Counted from the first letter of the stretch, positions 24,127 through 34,924 are shown. The stretch is 64,000 nt of DNA from Hypericum androsaemum (GCA_963995505.1 OZ023181.1:19588221-19652220); one strand, 5' to 3'. Numbers and translations: made by a program. Notes: a model not told the origin generated them from the sequence alone.

Positions 24127-24780
24127 TCATTTTGAAGATATTGGTAAAAAATAATCCTTTCTAATAGACATTCTGCCTTTCAACAAAATAACTTTTTCTA
24201 ACTCAAACACGAGTTGAAAGTCTTTCTTGTCGAGCACAACTCCAGAGATAAGATTCTTCCAAATCTCAGACACATGCAACACATCGGTCAGCTCTTGTCC
24301 GAGGTTACCTTGAGCACAACCATCTCTTGCCTTCAACCCTGGATACTTTCGAGTTTTGCGTGTAACAATTCTCATCATCCACTAGTTGATAGGTCTTGAA
24401 CATCTATTTGTTTGCACAAATGTTAAGTGTGGCCCCGGTGTCCACCCACTAACAAAATTCACCTCGAGACAAGACCATGAGGTTCATGTCATCAAGGTCG
24501 AGGCTCAAGGTTGTCTCATTAGCATGAGCATGCTTCTTGTTCTTGCCCTCAGCGGCATGAAATTTGTAGCAACCCTTAGCAAAAGGTCCTCGAGACTCAT
24601 CATCTTCCTCTTGTATTTGAGGTTCATCTTGATGTCCTTCCAAGATGGCGACAATCTTTCAATCATCATCACCACTTGGTGGACATCACAGATAAGAGTC
24701 TTCTGAAGATCTCTAACATCCTCCTCGGGTTTACTCTCTTTGATATACCAGGTCGATTTCAAGGTAGTTAAGAACAACAT
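24127..24780 (-). pseudogene. Copia gag/protease/GAG-pre-integrase remains
   Basis: Overlapping frames show a gag C-terminal segment (MIERLSPSWKDIKMNLKYK, then LEDLLLRV) and, further on, the region after the protease (LTDVLHVSEIWKNLISG, LVFELEKVILLKGRM). Stops and frameshifts separate them. Copia order gag-protease-integrase is kept. Confidence 0.7.
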
Positions 24781-25979
24781 TTGTCACCTTTTGATTTCAC
24801 TACCCTTGAACCTTTTTGATTTCTCAAATTGAGAAAATAGTAATGGTTTCTCAAACCAGAATCACGACCTCGACGTCGCTAGCTATCACAATTGGAACCT
24901 CAGCGTTCATGTTGTTGGTGAAATTTATCTCAACCATTTTCTATCACAAATATATAGCATATAAAGACTTGGGTCCAACACCCATAATTAAAAATTCAAC
25001 ACATATTGATCAATTTCACAAATTAATCTAATCATAGGATGGCAAAACAACTTTATCACAAATTGGTCTACTACGTAAAAATCCAACTCAGAAACCCAAT
25101 GTAAATATTCAGTTTAATTTTATCCCGAGGTCGAGCCCAACACTTGCAAGTGGCCCATTATTAAAAAATAGGGACAAGGAAAGCAATATCAGTGCTCATT
25201 TTCCTTGCAAGTGTCGCAGAATATATAAATAAAATATATTTATGACTCAAATATCCATCACACCAATCCAGCCTCGAGAAACTAACTAACTTCCATACCA
25301 ATATATTTATGGTTTCTTTCTTTAATGCAGTAGTCGTCTCTACATGAACGTTACTAGCTGTTCACGAATTTTCCTTGCCATATAAAACGTCACTCATTAC
25401 TAATGATGAATGACCACTTACAGGACTTCACATGGAAACGAGGAAGAATTTACAAAACCCAACCTAACAACGACTCAAAACATGTGGGTTAATTAACGTT
25501 CCAAAATTCAAGTACATATACTAAATGTAAATTCAGAACCATAAAAACACTTGGATAAGTTGGATTATCACCCAAGGAAAACACATGGATGGTGGGCTCT
25601 GCCTTTCTACCTTCCCGTAATTAAATAACAAAGGTTCGCAGGGTGAAGCCCAAATTTGACACCGATATCGTGATTTAAAATCCCAGTCAAAAAATCACAG
25701 TGTAAAACACGATTTATATACATCTGTAGCCCAACTTTGTAAAGTACACTAGGTGAAGTATAGTAGCCCAACTTCACAATTTTATTTTCGTTCTACTTTA
25801 AGAATTGTCATAAGATCTACTCTTTTACTATTCCAGATCACAGTTTCATGTAGTTGATTTTAAGTTTAAAAAATTTGTTTTGACAGAAACAACTTAATAA
25901 CGGGTAGAAGTCAGACTACAAGTATGCAATACAGAATACTCCTCAATGTAATCTACTAATAATACTAAGAGTTTAAGAT
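24781..25979 (-). other. Internal copia region with no readable coding
   Basis: About 1.2 kb between the readable gag and the 5' terminal repeat. By position it should hold the N-terminal half of gag, but I see no recognisable frame; it is either heavily mutated or replaced. Confidence 0.4.
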
Positions 25980-26286
25980 TGTTGAATATATTATTAGTAA
26001 ATTATAGTTTGCATGTATATATATAAATCGCAAGTAATATAATAGAGAAGAGTAAGGATAGCTTACAACCATACTTCGAGTAAAGTGTAAAATACCATCT
26101 TCTTTGGGGGTTTTCGGATTGAGTCCTCCTCCTTGAATATCACGAACTTCGGATTGAATCCTGGACGAGGCCATAATAAGCCATCTGCCCTTAAACTCTT
26201 ATTACCCGCATTATAGCTTCAGGCCTCCATGGGTAAGAGAGTTCCCAAGTCACGTGAACAATAGGAAGCACTATTGAATACCTTTC

Positions 26287-28721
26287 TGTGACATTCAGAA
26301 AAAATGGTTGGTCCGAATGCATCGCATCGAGATGGTTACATGAGATATGTGATTTTAAGTGTTCAAGATGTGAATTGGTGTCATTGGAGTTCCATTTCAA
26401 CCACAGCAATCCTTAGTGAATTTATTTCCTTGAGATGCTACTTGGACAGATTTGGACAGATTGACCTTTGCATAGTAAATTGGGCATAACATTATCAATA
26501 TTGCTTCAAATGGTACAAATGAACTTGATCCAGAAACTAGAAACATAGAGGAACAAATAAGTTAACTATCAAATTGGATAAAAACTAGAGGAAGGCCGCC
26601 ATTCTTGAGCTGCTTGCTTGTGAATGAATCTGATTGGACCCCAGTTTCTTTGTTTGCTTCTTAGAATTAAAGGAAGAGGTGAGTTGATTGCTATTGGACC
26701 TCACCCACCTCTTCATATATCTCAGAGGCTTTTCTGAAGAGGTAGAACACTTATCTCCTTGGTCATAAAATGAAAATTTAAGAGAAAGAAGAGAGAAGGC
26801 TGAAAGAGGAAGAAACAAGCTTCTCAATAAAGAATCAAGTGGTAAGCCTACGTCTGTTCAGATTTGGACTTTGAACCTTTGAAGAGAGTTGTAGAGGACT
26901 TCAATAAATTTCGTTTGGTATATCATATGTAGAATTTGGATCAGGAAATCGATGGGAAATTCGTTTTGAATCAGACTGTCATTGAAGAAGCACATAGCTG
27001 AGGTTATCGAGGAAAACGTGATCGGTAAGAATACTTAGGCTTCGAATTGGGACATAAAATTTTGACAGCTTATAGAGGACTCTATAAGCTTTCTAACCGT
27101 ATATCATATACCTTGTTTGGACAAAGAAATCTTGTTCAAGACTTGGTTGAAGTTCGGACTTATCTGCTGTGTTCAGATTGAAGAGGGTCAAGAATAGAGA
27201 CTTGGTAAGTGGTTTGTTTGGAAATTTCAGTAAATATGTGGATTCTGAAATATCAAGGACATACAGAGGAAGTCATGTAAAGTGTTATTTGAAGTGGTTA
27301 TGATCTGAGATTGAGTTATATGTGGTAATTGTTGAAGATGAAGTGGTTGAGCTTCTCTTGTGTTTGGTTTGTGTTGTGATTGCCAAAATAGATTGTTGGA
27401 TGACATTTATGACCATGAGTAGACTCTAAACAGATTATACATGTGTGGTATATTTGTCAAGAAAGTAAGGATTGAAAGAGATTGAGATATTTGGATATGT
27501 TTGATGCTTGTTTAGACGATGTGTTGTGATTATGTCGTTATCCGTTGTTCTGAAGCGTTGGCAGCGATTTGGTTTAGAAATTCAGAGGTTAACCTCGTTA
27601 TTGTGATTTGGGATTGTGAACAGAACATCCGCAAGGTGTGTGAGTGAAGGAGAATCATTTCGAAAGCTTTGAGTGGAAGGCATTGGATTCAGAAATCAGT
27701 GTGATCGGTGGATCTTCGTTGTGTAAACGGATAGACCATGATATGTTGGTTGTGTTTGTTATATGCATATTTCAGATCTTGATTGATGTGCGTCTCATGC
27801 ATATGTTGTTAGTTATGAGATGAGATTGTGCATATGTGATACGTTTGGTATATTGTGATCGGTTTGTGATGAATGTGAGATTTGTGAATGGCCGGCTAGA
27901 TTGCTAGCTCGGGCTGATTTGGTACATTTGGCATATGTGTGAGGGATATGATTCTGGACCGTTGGGTCATATGTTTGTTAAGATATGTATTTTGTGAGAG
28001 AGATGAACAGGTTTTCTCGTACTAACCGGGGATGTTAGTCTATGAGCTCATAGTTTGGGGATATCACTAGTTTACGTATGTAAGCTAGTTTTGTGTTTGT
28101 GTGGACGGAGATTCGTTTGGCCATTTGGATATCCCTTGGCAGTCAGAGGAAGGGGCTTTTCAAAACCTGTTCATGGCTCTATGTGTCTGTGTGTTTATAT
28201 TTATGTTTTCGGTAATTTGTGCATCATATGGTCATCATGCATTTCAAGTTCAGTTACGTCGAACATGGTTGAGTTCTGTGGCACGTATATCTCAGACATA
28301 ACTAATATGTTATGTTCTATCTTCTTACTAAGTGTTCCCAAACACTTACCCCCCCTACTAATCTATCTCAGGTTCCGAGGTGCCATAGTAGCATTGATTC
28401 TGGAGTCTGTATTTCGAGCCCATCTTATTCGTTCGAGGGCTACACTTTGAGGTCTCCAGACTTGTGCTTCCTTGTACATCTGTATAGATGCTCCGTAGTG
28501 GTTAAATCCTGGTTTATGTCCGATTTTGGATTTGTCATTTGGAGATGGATTGTTCAGATTTTCGTTGATGGTTGTGTACCATCTTTGCATATGTTGTATC
28601 TTTCTCAGGTTTGTTTGATGTAAGTATTGATGAATTTGTGTGAGGCTTGCTAGATTGCACATTTGCAGATGTTTGTCGTGGAGTCTAGCGCCGGTCACCG
28701 ACCTGAGAGCGGGATGTGACA
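26287..28721 (+). mobile_element. Solo LTR (probably Ty3/gypsy) nested in the copia repeat
   Basis: A 2435-bp segment beginning TGTGACATTC and ending GGGATGTGACA interrupts the copia 5' terminal repeat. It is flanked by the 5-bp repeat CTTTC (26282-26286 and 28722-28726). The uninterrupted sequence at 20.6 kb is the empty site. There is no coding capacity and no second LTR, so a solo LTR left by unequal recombination is the simplest reading. A GGGATGTGACA-type terminus is common in plant gypsy (chromovirus) LTRs; the lineage is inferred. Confidence 0.75.
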
Positions 28722-28758
28722 CTTTCGAAACTTTGGTAGCCATTGAACTCTGATACTA

Positions 28759-29293
28759 TGCAAGTGAGAATGCCTATGCTAAGGGGGAGAGAGGAGAGTA
28801 AAACTCTATGTGAGTTTTTGGTGTGTGTCAAATGGGAAGAGGAGGCCGCATTTTATAGGTAGATTTTGAGATCCAATTTAATACCGAAATAAAGGCGGTC
28901 ATCAATTTCCTATTAACCATGGTCAATAAATGAGTGGTTATAACTATTAACGCCCCTATTCACCACGGTCAATAAATAAGCGGTTACGGGAGTCATAAAT
29001 CTCAAATTCATAATGCCCGATAAAACCCATACGACTTTGAAGCCAATGTTCATTCACATCGAGAATTGATTTTTCACAAGTGTCATTTATCGTTACGAAA
29101 CTTTCTCAACAGATTTCGTATTGATATCTTGTACACCCGAAACCAATTGATGTGACCCACATTAGCTCAAAGTTCCTAAGAGACTATATTTAATTAGAAT
29201 TTATATTCTAATTAACCTCTTAGGCTCAATCCTAACATACACCTATATGTTGGGCCAACCTCCTCAATGGATTAAAAATCTAATTCACCAACA
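28759..29293 (-). repeat. 5' LTR-like part of the intronic copia element
   Basis: 535 bp homologous to 20659-21221, with TG...CA ends on the minus strand, the CCTATAAAATG TATA box and, directly downstream at 28745-28758, the primer-binding-like TAGTATCAGAG. The leader continues to 28727 and resumes at 26281 beyond the solo LTR. Confidence 0.75.
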
Positions 29294-29443
29294 ATTTTTT
29301 TTAACTTCAAAACTCTCAACTGTACGCGTAAGACTTATACATAGATTTAAATGTTATCTATTAAGCCCGAGCTCAAAGTCAATAACATAATTTGGGTCAA
29401 ATACCGAACAATGATGAATAGAATAGAGAAGAGAGAAGCTAAC

Positions 29444-30006
29444 CTTAGAAAGTCAGTGCAAACTGAAGGAAGAGAGAACGAAGTGCAGGAAATCGTCGAG
29501 AAAAAGTCTTCCATAGAAGGAACCAGGGTAAGCCGCTACGAAAAGAGACGACGACGAATTACTCCCATTATAATCCCCTTCTTCTTTGTTGGGCTGCCTG
29601 TACAAATCCGGGAGGGAGATGAAGATCGAGTTGAAGTCATTCGTCGGGAGGTCGTTCAGGTACACTCCGATGAACTCCGGGCACTTGGCCTTGTTGGAAC
29701 TAGTTACCGCTTCAATGGCTTCCACCGTCTCTTTGATGAAAGAGTGTGTGTTTGGTCCAGAGGAGCAGCCCAAATCGGCTATTCCTAATCTGCTTGGCCT
29801 TGGTGCAAGGTAGACTTCTTGTAGTGCCTTTGTGGTTGTATGCTTTACCCTATCTGATTGACATACCGGAAGTAGAAAAAAAGTTAATCGAGATTATCAC
29901 ATCGATAGTAGCGAATTAAGAGCAAAATAGATCTGGAATGACGAGTACTAGCGTAGCTATTTTGGTCATCTCCTCCGGCCATGTGAAAGAGCTTCTCCAC
30001 ATCCAT
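29444..30006 (-). pseudogene. SABATH methyltransferase pseudogene A, exons 1-2
   Basis: The 5' half of the split SABATH gene. Exon 1 (29933-30006) encodes MDVEKLFHMAGGDDQNSYA, the usual SABATH start with an NSYA-type substrate-contact segment; its donor site reads CAG|AT instead of CAG|GT. Exon 2 (29444-29853) keeps the SAM-binding motif ADLGCSSGPNT, then VYLNDLPTNDFNSIF and [11 protein letters not shown]. Near its end a TGA replaces the Trp codon of the conserved SLHWL motif. Exon 2 ends at a GT donor at 29443. The missing donor, the nonsense codon and the 9-kb insertion in intron 2 mean the gene is dead. The SAM motif absent from copy B is present here. Confidence 0.9.
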
Positions 30007-30595
30007 GGTGGTTTGGTTTGACTTGCACAAGGCTATTATGGTCTTTTTGTCTTCTCGGCTTAGCTTCTTGGCCATTTAGTGGGTTTAAAAAAAAAAGTAA
30101 ACTATCATTCACTTGAAGAACCCATCAAGAAAAGTTACACCAATATTTTCGAACAAAAGGTACCAGATAAAATATATCAAATGCTAAGTAGTGATATGCG
30201 TTATCTGAGTACATAATCTAAGAGGTTGATATTTCTAATATCCTCTGCGCAATTAAGGACACGACTTGTGATGTAAACCATAATTGATTTTTCCATCCTC
30301 CTTGACTAGACCTGACCACGGTTCGAATTTGGACGAATTCGAATCGAATTTATTCGAATTCGAATTCATCAAAACATTAAACCGTATTCAATTCTTCACA
30401 AGACGAATCGAATACGAATTATGAATTTTCGAATTAGAATCGAATTATAATCGAATTATAATCGAATTTGAATTCGAATTAATTCTAACGATGTTGAACA
30501 TCTTGTGGAAAATGTTTTGGTTTCATGTTGTTTAATTTACAAAATTTTTTCCAATCTTTTAGCAATTTTGGGCGAGCCCATAATAAATTAAGTGC

Positions 30596-30979
30596 TTATT
30601 TAATTGGTCCTAATGTAGAGTCTAAAGCTTTAATTTCATCTTGGGTACAAAGATTAAATATATGACATGCACATCTAATATGAAAAAATTTTCTTCCGAA
30701 TCGTGTACAAAAAATTTCTAAATATTTAACCATAACATTATTAGAACTTGCATTATCTAGAGAAATTGAAAATATTTTTTGAACTAGATTATATTCTTGT
30801 AAAATAATATGCAATATTTTATAACAATTATTCCCACTATGACTATCATCAAAAACTCTATATGCAATTATTCTTTTTTGTATATTCCATTCATTATCAA
30901 TCCAATGACATGTAATACCAAAATATGAATGTGTTTGCCAATGATCACTCCATATATCACAATAAGAGAAGTAACTCAA
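30596..30979 (-). pseudogene. hAT transposase fragment in copy 2
   Basis: 127 codons corresponding to the first 127 of the fragment at 13182-13610, with only a handful of amino-acid differences and the same SLDNASSNNVMV and FHIRCACHIFNL motifs. A stop ends it slightly earlier. Like copy 1 it lacks the BED finger and the C-terminus and has no true ATG, so it is not functional alone. Confidence 0.85.
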
Positions 30980-31225
30980 ATTAGTAAACTTGAGGGAGAA
31001 TTTATATAGCTCAAATTTTCAATAAGAGAAGTAGAGAATTGAGATTGGAATGTGTAAAATTTTGAAGAATAAGAGGTGGTATTTATAGAGTTGGGAAGAA
31101 ATTCTGAATTTATAAAAAAAATTTAAAAAGTACCAACAGTAAAAAAAATGGTAACCTAGGGATTAAAACGGTAACAAAAAAATGGTAAAAAAAAACAGTA
31201 ATTTGCCCTTGAAATTTAAATTTTC

Positions 31226-31317
31226 CCTCCCCCCATTCCCTTTTAATTCCCGCCCCCACCCCCCTTTTTTAATTCCCTCCCCCCTTTTTTTTTAAATTCC
31301 CGCCCCCCCCCCTTTGA
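31226..31317. repeat. C-rich minisatellite-like expansion in hAT copy 2
   Basis: Three to four imperfect units of the form AATTCCCGCCCCC followed by a T-run, with C-runs of up to about a dozen. Copy 1 has only a single short GGGGGG tract at the matching position (12930-12935, other strand). The G-rich strand could fold as a quadruplex; that is inference. Confidence 0.7.
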
Positions 31318-31646
31318 ATTCGAATTCAAATTTGATACGAATCGAATTTGAATTACGAATTCGAATTTGAATTTGATACGAATCGAATTCGAATTGAATT
31401 CGCCGGTTTGACGAATTACAAAAAACTTGAACCGTATTCAATTCTTATCATGACAAATTCGAATCGAATTTTTTGACGAATCGAATTATTATCGAATCGA
31501 ATCAAATTTTTTACGAATCGAATCGAATCGAATCACGAATCGAATTCAATTCATGGCCAGGTCTATCCTTGACTTGGAATTTTGGCTTGATTGATCGATC
31601 GTGTAAGTGTTTACTCGTCGGTGGGGCGCTTTTGGCCATTTAGTGG

Positions 31647-32053
31647 CTTTGGCCTTTGAATTTGACCGCTCCTTAAAAGTCGAACTCCCACCTACTTCAT
31701 TGCATATTCCGTTTTTCATTTTTCGTATTATTTGTTCTCTCCGGATAAAAGATAATCATAATCATTTAACTATTCCCGTATAATAGTCGCTAATATATTT
31801 TTAACAAGCTAAATATATATTAAATCATAAGAACAAAAGGTAGCAGAAGATCTAAAACCAAAAGAATAACTTCTAACTATTTTTACGGGTGGCTAAGAAG
31901 TCTCAAATGAAACTAGTGGATTTCTTTATACAGATTTCTCATACCTGTGTAAAAATAGAGAGGAGAGGACAAAAAGTCATAGAACCGGATAGGAACATGT
32001 ATTCCCTAGTTGACCTCCCGGGGATTCGTTTCGGGAAAAAACAAAGTACAAAC
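31647..32053. other. Intergenic DNA; first part matches the 5' flank of SABATH copy B
   Basis: The first about 60 bp (GCTTTGG..., CGCTCCTTAAAAG) resemble the sequence after 42430 and so belong to the ancestral SABATH upstream region. The rest up to the Cassandra LTR has no recognised feature. Confidence 0.45.
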
Positions 32054-32649
32054 ATGAAATACCCGTTAATGATTGTTCTAAAAAATCTTAAATGATTTGA
32101 TTGGTACTATCCATATCAATAAGGTGCACTTTTTTTTCTGGCACACATCTTGAGAGAACTTCAAAGTTAAACTCATTTGGCCGGGAGTAGGATCAGGATG
32201 AGTAACATCCTGGAAAGTTTTCAGGATGCGTGTGAGTGAGGACAAATCGCGCTGGAAAAGACCTGTGTTGGTCTGTGGAGACATTCGGTCGAATCACGGG
32301 GCGTTACATTTGGTATTAGAGTAAATACGGTTCTAGGACTGTTCTGTGTTCTATCTGGCGCGACGAGGACGTCGCGTATTTAAGGAGGGGTGAATGTGAT
32401 ACCCCGTTAATGATTATTCTAAAAAGTCTTAAGTGATTTGATTGGTACTATTCATACCAACAAGATGCACCTTCTTTTCTGGCACACATCTTGAGAGAAC
32501 TCCAAAGTTAAACGCGTTTGGCCAGGAGTAGGATTATGATGGGTGACCTCCTGGGAAGTTTTCAGGATGCGTGTGAGTGAAGACAAAGCACGCTCGAAAA
32601 GACCCGTGTTGGTCTGTGGAGACAGTCGGTCGAATCACGGGACATTACA
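32054..32649 (+). mobile_element. Cassandra-type TRIM retrotransposon, copy 2
   Basis: LTRs of 255 bp (32054-32308 and 32395-32649) flank an internal region of only 86 bp. The 3' LTR starts TGTGATACCCCG and ends ATTACA; a 5S-rRNA-like domain spans about 32444-32559 and 32103-32218, including GATGGGTGACCTCCTGGGAA, part of the 5S internal control region. The primer-binding site after the 5' LTR is degraded to TTGGTATTAGAG. The internal region is even shorter than in copy 1 and shares its end, GACGTCGCGTATTTAA. Confidence 0.9.
32444..32559 (+). promoter_or_regulatory. 5S-rRNA-like pol III promoter domain in Cassandra LTR
   Basis: About 116 bp starting GGTACTATTCATACCAAC resemble plant 5S rRNA over its length, with the A-box area (AAGTTAAACGCG) and the C-box area (GATGGGTGACCTCCTGGG). 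In Cassandra this domain can bind pol III factors. It is not a genuine 5S gene: the 3' end of 5S is replaced by LTR sequence and no T-run terminator follows. Confidence 0.8.
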
Positions 32650-32701
32650 AAATCCCTCCACAGGTAGAGACAATTTTTGTCCTAGTCGACCTTGTCTTAA
32701 C

Positions 32702-32940
32702 TCTTTTTTTTATACGTAAATACGCTTTATTAAGGAAAAAAGAAACCAAAAAGGAAAAACAGTTGAAAAAGAAAAGGAAAAAAGAACAAAGCGGTACAAG
32801 AAGCACAACCAAACCCCCATTGGAGCATTAAAAGTCTACCTAACTCGCAAAGAGTCCCAAAAATAAATCAAGATCTTGATTGCCGATGTCAATCAGCATC
32901 CTTGATTAAAGAAGCCATTCGCGAACCCGGAGGAAGATAG
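32702..32940 (-). mobile_element. LINE 3' fragment (putative)
   Basis: Read on the minus strand, a T/G-rich 3'-UTR-like stretch ends with AATAAAGCGTATTTACGTAT and an A-run (T-run at 32702-32709 on plus). The TTTACGTA end resembles the TTTACNTA signature of the other LINE-like copies here. No coding part remains and no duplication was found. Confidence 0.45.
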
Positions 32941-34511
32941 AATGTTTGAGAAGTTCACATTTTCTTTAACTCTTAACAAATTTAAAATTTGTTATCAAAT
33001 TTGTATAAATCTCCAAGCGTACCAATCGGCAACTTCACTTAAAAATAATAGTCTGAGTTTCTTAACGAATTCTCAAAATGTTATGAAGTGCCAATCTGAA
33101 AGTAAATTTAATCATCACCAGCGATATAATATCAGCACAAATTTTGATTTTTCGAGTAGGCCTTTCCTTTCAGATAGAAGGATAACACTTTTTCCTAGAT
33201 GGCATCACATATCTAATTTTTTTTTGTGAGATTTAAATTATTACCACAATTTTGGATCTTAGACGGTCATGGAATTCGATCCTCCCACCTCATACTTAAG
33301 GACTGACACCGTATCTATCAGACCATACATGAGTTGGTTATCACATATCTACTTTACCATCTCCTTTATGGGGCAGTTTTGGTGTCATGTGATTCAATTA
33401 GTTATGTAATGTTTTATTATTTTTTACATATTGCATAATTATTTATTAACTATAAAATATATTTTTTATAATTCTAAAAAAAATATGTTTTACATATTGC
33501 ATAATTATTTATTAATTGTGCAATATTTTTGTTTTTAATACTCAAAATTTTTTAAAACGATGCAATAGTTTTTTCCCCTGGTGTCCAAAACGTTTACGAT
33601 GGATTCTTTTCGATTCCAACCACCATTGACTTGAAGGGATTCTTTTCAGTTTAAAAGCTTTTATTAGTATAACAATGTAGTTTGTGGGTTGTTCAATTGA
33701 ATTGAATTCCGTCACATGAGATTGGTTCTGGTTGGACCGAGTTTGGATTAAAATTTAAATGCCGGAGCGAATAATGGAAGGCAATATACTTTTGAAAGGC
33801 AAAAAATTTTGGTGTCTACTACATAGCTATCGCTTAGCCCTGATAGTCGTTTATCTAGTATCTATGAAGTTATATTTTTGTACAGTTTGGTGTAATATTT
33901 TGGTGTTCTTTTGAGAAGTAATATAACTTTTACTTTTCAAAAAATATACTTTTCTGGAGAAAAATAATGTCAAATTCTACCCTTTTTAAGTATAATTTAT
34001 TATATATGGTAATAGTTACAACCTAAAAAATGTGAAATACAACCGTAAAAAAATTCTACCTTATGGGGCATTTTTGGTGTTAGGTGACATCCACCATTGT
34101 GATCCTTCCTTCTGGTGCCACAATCAATTCTTCGACACACCAAACCAGAAGCAAATCACAGCCACATACCCAAGTTTTTCCTTCAATATTTTTAATCCCA
34201 ATAAAAGTTTTTCTTCTTCTTTAATTATAGAAGCAACGCAAGACACATCTCCATCGAAAATCAACGCAAGCAAAAATTATTTAATCCAACGCAACTTCGC
34301 AGCCAACTTCCACGATAAATTAATGAAACTTATTCTGCTAATTCTCGAGGACAAGAGCGAATTAAACTAAAGAGCAACCAATAAACTGTATCCAAACACA
34401 CACCAAACTAGATCCATTTCAAACTGTTGGAATTATATACGAAAATTTTCACTTGCACCCATGATTATCTATTTGAACGCTCGCATTTTTTCGAGAACTC
34501 ACGTCCGTTGG
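32941..34511. other. Intergenic AT-rich DNA with short repeats
   Basis: A segment starting TACATATTGCATAATTATTT occurs twice (about 33426 and 33492), and the phrase TATGGGGCA(G/T)TTTTGGTGT twice (about 33368 and 34062), suggesting remnants of MITE-like repeats. I could not define ends. The 5-bp target GTTGG of the copia element lies at 34507-34511. No gene is supported. Confidence 0.45.
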
Positions 34512-34910
34512 TGTTGGTGAGATCGAAGATTTGAAGTGCAGAAGCAAAATCTGCTGCTGCAGATTTTTGCAGAAGTTGCTGCAGAATTTTGCAGCTGATT
34601 GCTGCATAATTCTGCAGCCCGATTTCTCTCACCAGACAAAGGCGTTTATGGCAAGAGTTGATTTGATCCTGTTCCTAGTTGTATTGTGCGTTCAAAGACA
34701 GCTGCCACTAACCGTTGGAAGCTGAAATCACGGGATTTGATTAGCTCGAATATGGGCTCTCAGCCAGCTGTATGCAAATATGTAATTACCTTGTATAGCT
34801 CCTGATTTCCATTCTTAGATTATGTAGCCGTTGCACATGATGTGTATAAATGTAATCCTACTCAGCCAATGCAAATACAAGCTAGTAATACAAATTCTCA
34901 TCAAATTACA
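34512..34910 (+). repeat. 5' LTR of the complete copia element
   Basis: 399 bp, TGTTGG...TTACA. Its first about 120 bp are packed with overlapping CTGCAG/TTGCAG motifs (around 34551-34617). A TATA-like GTGTATAAATG is at about 34839-34849, 60-70 nt before the LTR end. Confidence 0.95.
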
Positions 34911-34924
34911 TGGTATCAGAGCCC
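34911..34924 (+). promoter_or_regulatory. Primer-binding site (initiator tRNA-Met)
   Basis: TGGTATCAGAGCCC directly abuts the end of the 5' LTR and is complementary to the 3' end of plant initiator tRNA-Met. Confidence 0.92.

Larger units (their letters stand above)
20307..29293 (-). mobile_element. Decayed Ty1/copia element in SABATH intron 2
   Basis: Minus-oriented element bounded by direct repeats of about 0.9 kb with TGTTGG...CCAACA-type ends: 20307-21221 at its 3' side and 28722-29293 plus 25980-26286 at its 5' side, the latter interrupted by a solo LTR. A polypurine tract (GTGGGGGAT on the minus strand) abuts the repeat at 21221. Between the repeats are broken gag, protease, integrase and reverse transcriptase remains in copia order. 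The flanking 5 bp are AAATT and ATTTT, so a target-site duplication is not evident. The element splits SABATH pseudogene A. Confidence 0.8.
30307..31565 (-). mobile_element. Non-autonomous hAT element, copy 2 (1259 bp)
   Basis: Inverted copy of the element at 12738-13837: it starts TAGACCTGACCACGG and ends in the complement of TAGACCTGGCCA. It is flanked by the perfect 8-bp repeat TCCTTGAC (30299-30306 and 31566-31573). The ATTCG-type subterminal arrays and the internal transposase fragment are shared. It is about 160 bp longer, mainly because of a C-rich expansion near 31226-31317. Confidence 0.92.
30083..31631. mobile_element. Unclassified retroposon-like insertion containing hAT copy 2
   Basis: The 15-bp direct repeat TTGGCCATTTAGTGG lies at 30068-30082 and 31632-31646. 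The matching region upstream of SABATH copy B (about 42415-42450) is continuous, so about 1.55 kb was inserted upstream of copy A. Removing the hAT element leaves about 290 bp of insertion. A 15-bp duplication suggests target-primed (LINE/SINE) insertion, but the only A-run is at 30087-30096 next to the left repeat and I cannot assign a family. Confidence 0.55.

Noticed and set aside
27840..28743. Open frames inside the 2.4-kb solo LTR
   Set aside because: They overlap on both strands, have no recognisable domain and lie within a repeat bounded by a target-site duplication.
32444..32559. A genuine 5S rRNA gene
   Set aside because: The sequence lies inside a TRIM LTR, lacks the true 5S 3' end and a T-run terminator, and is repeated in both LTRs.
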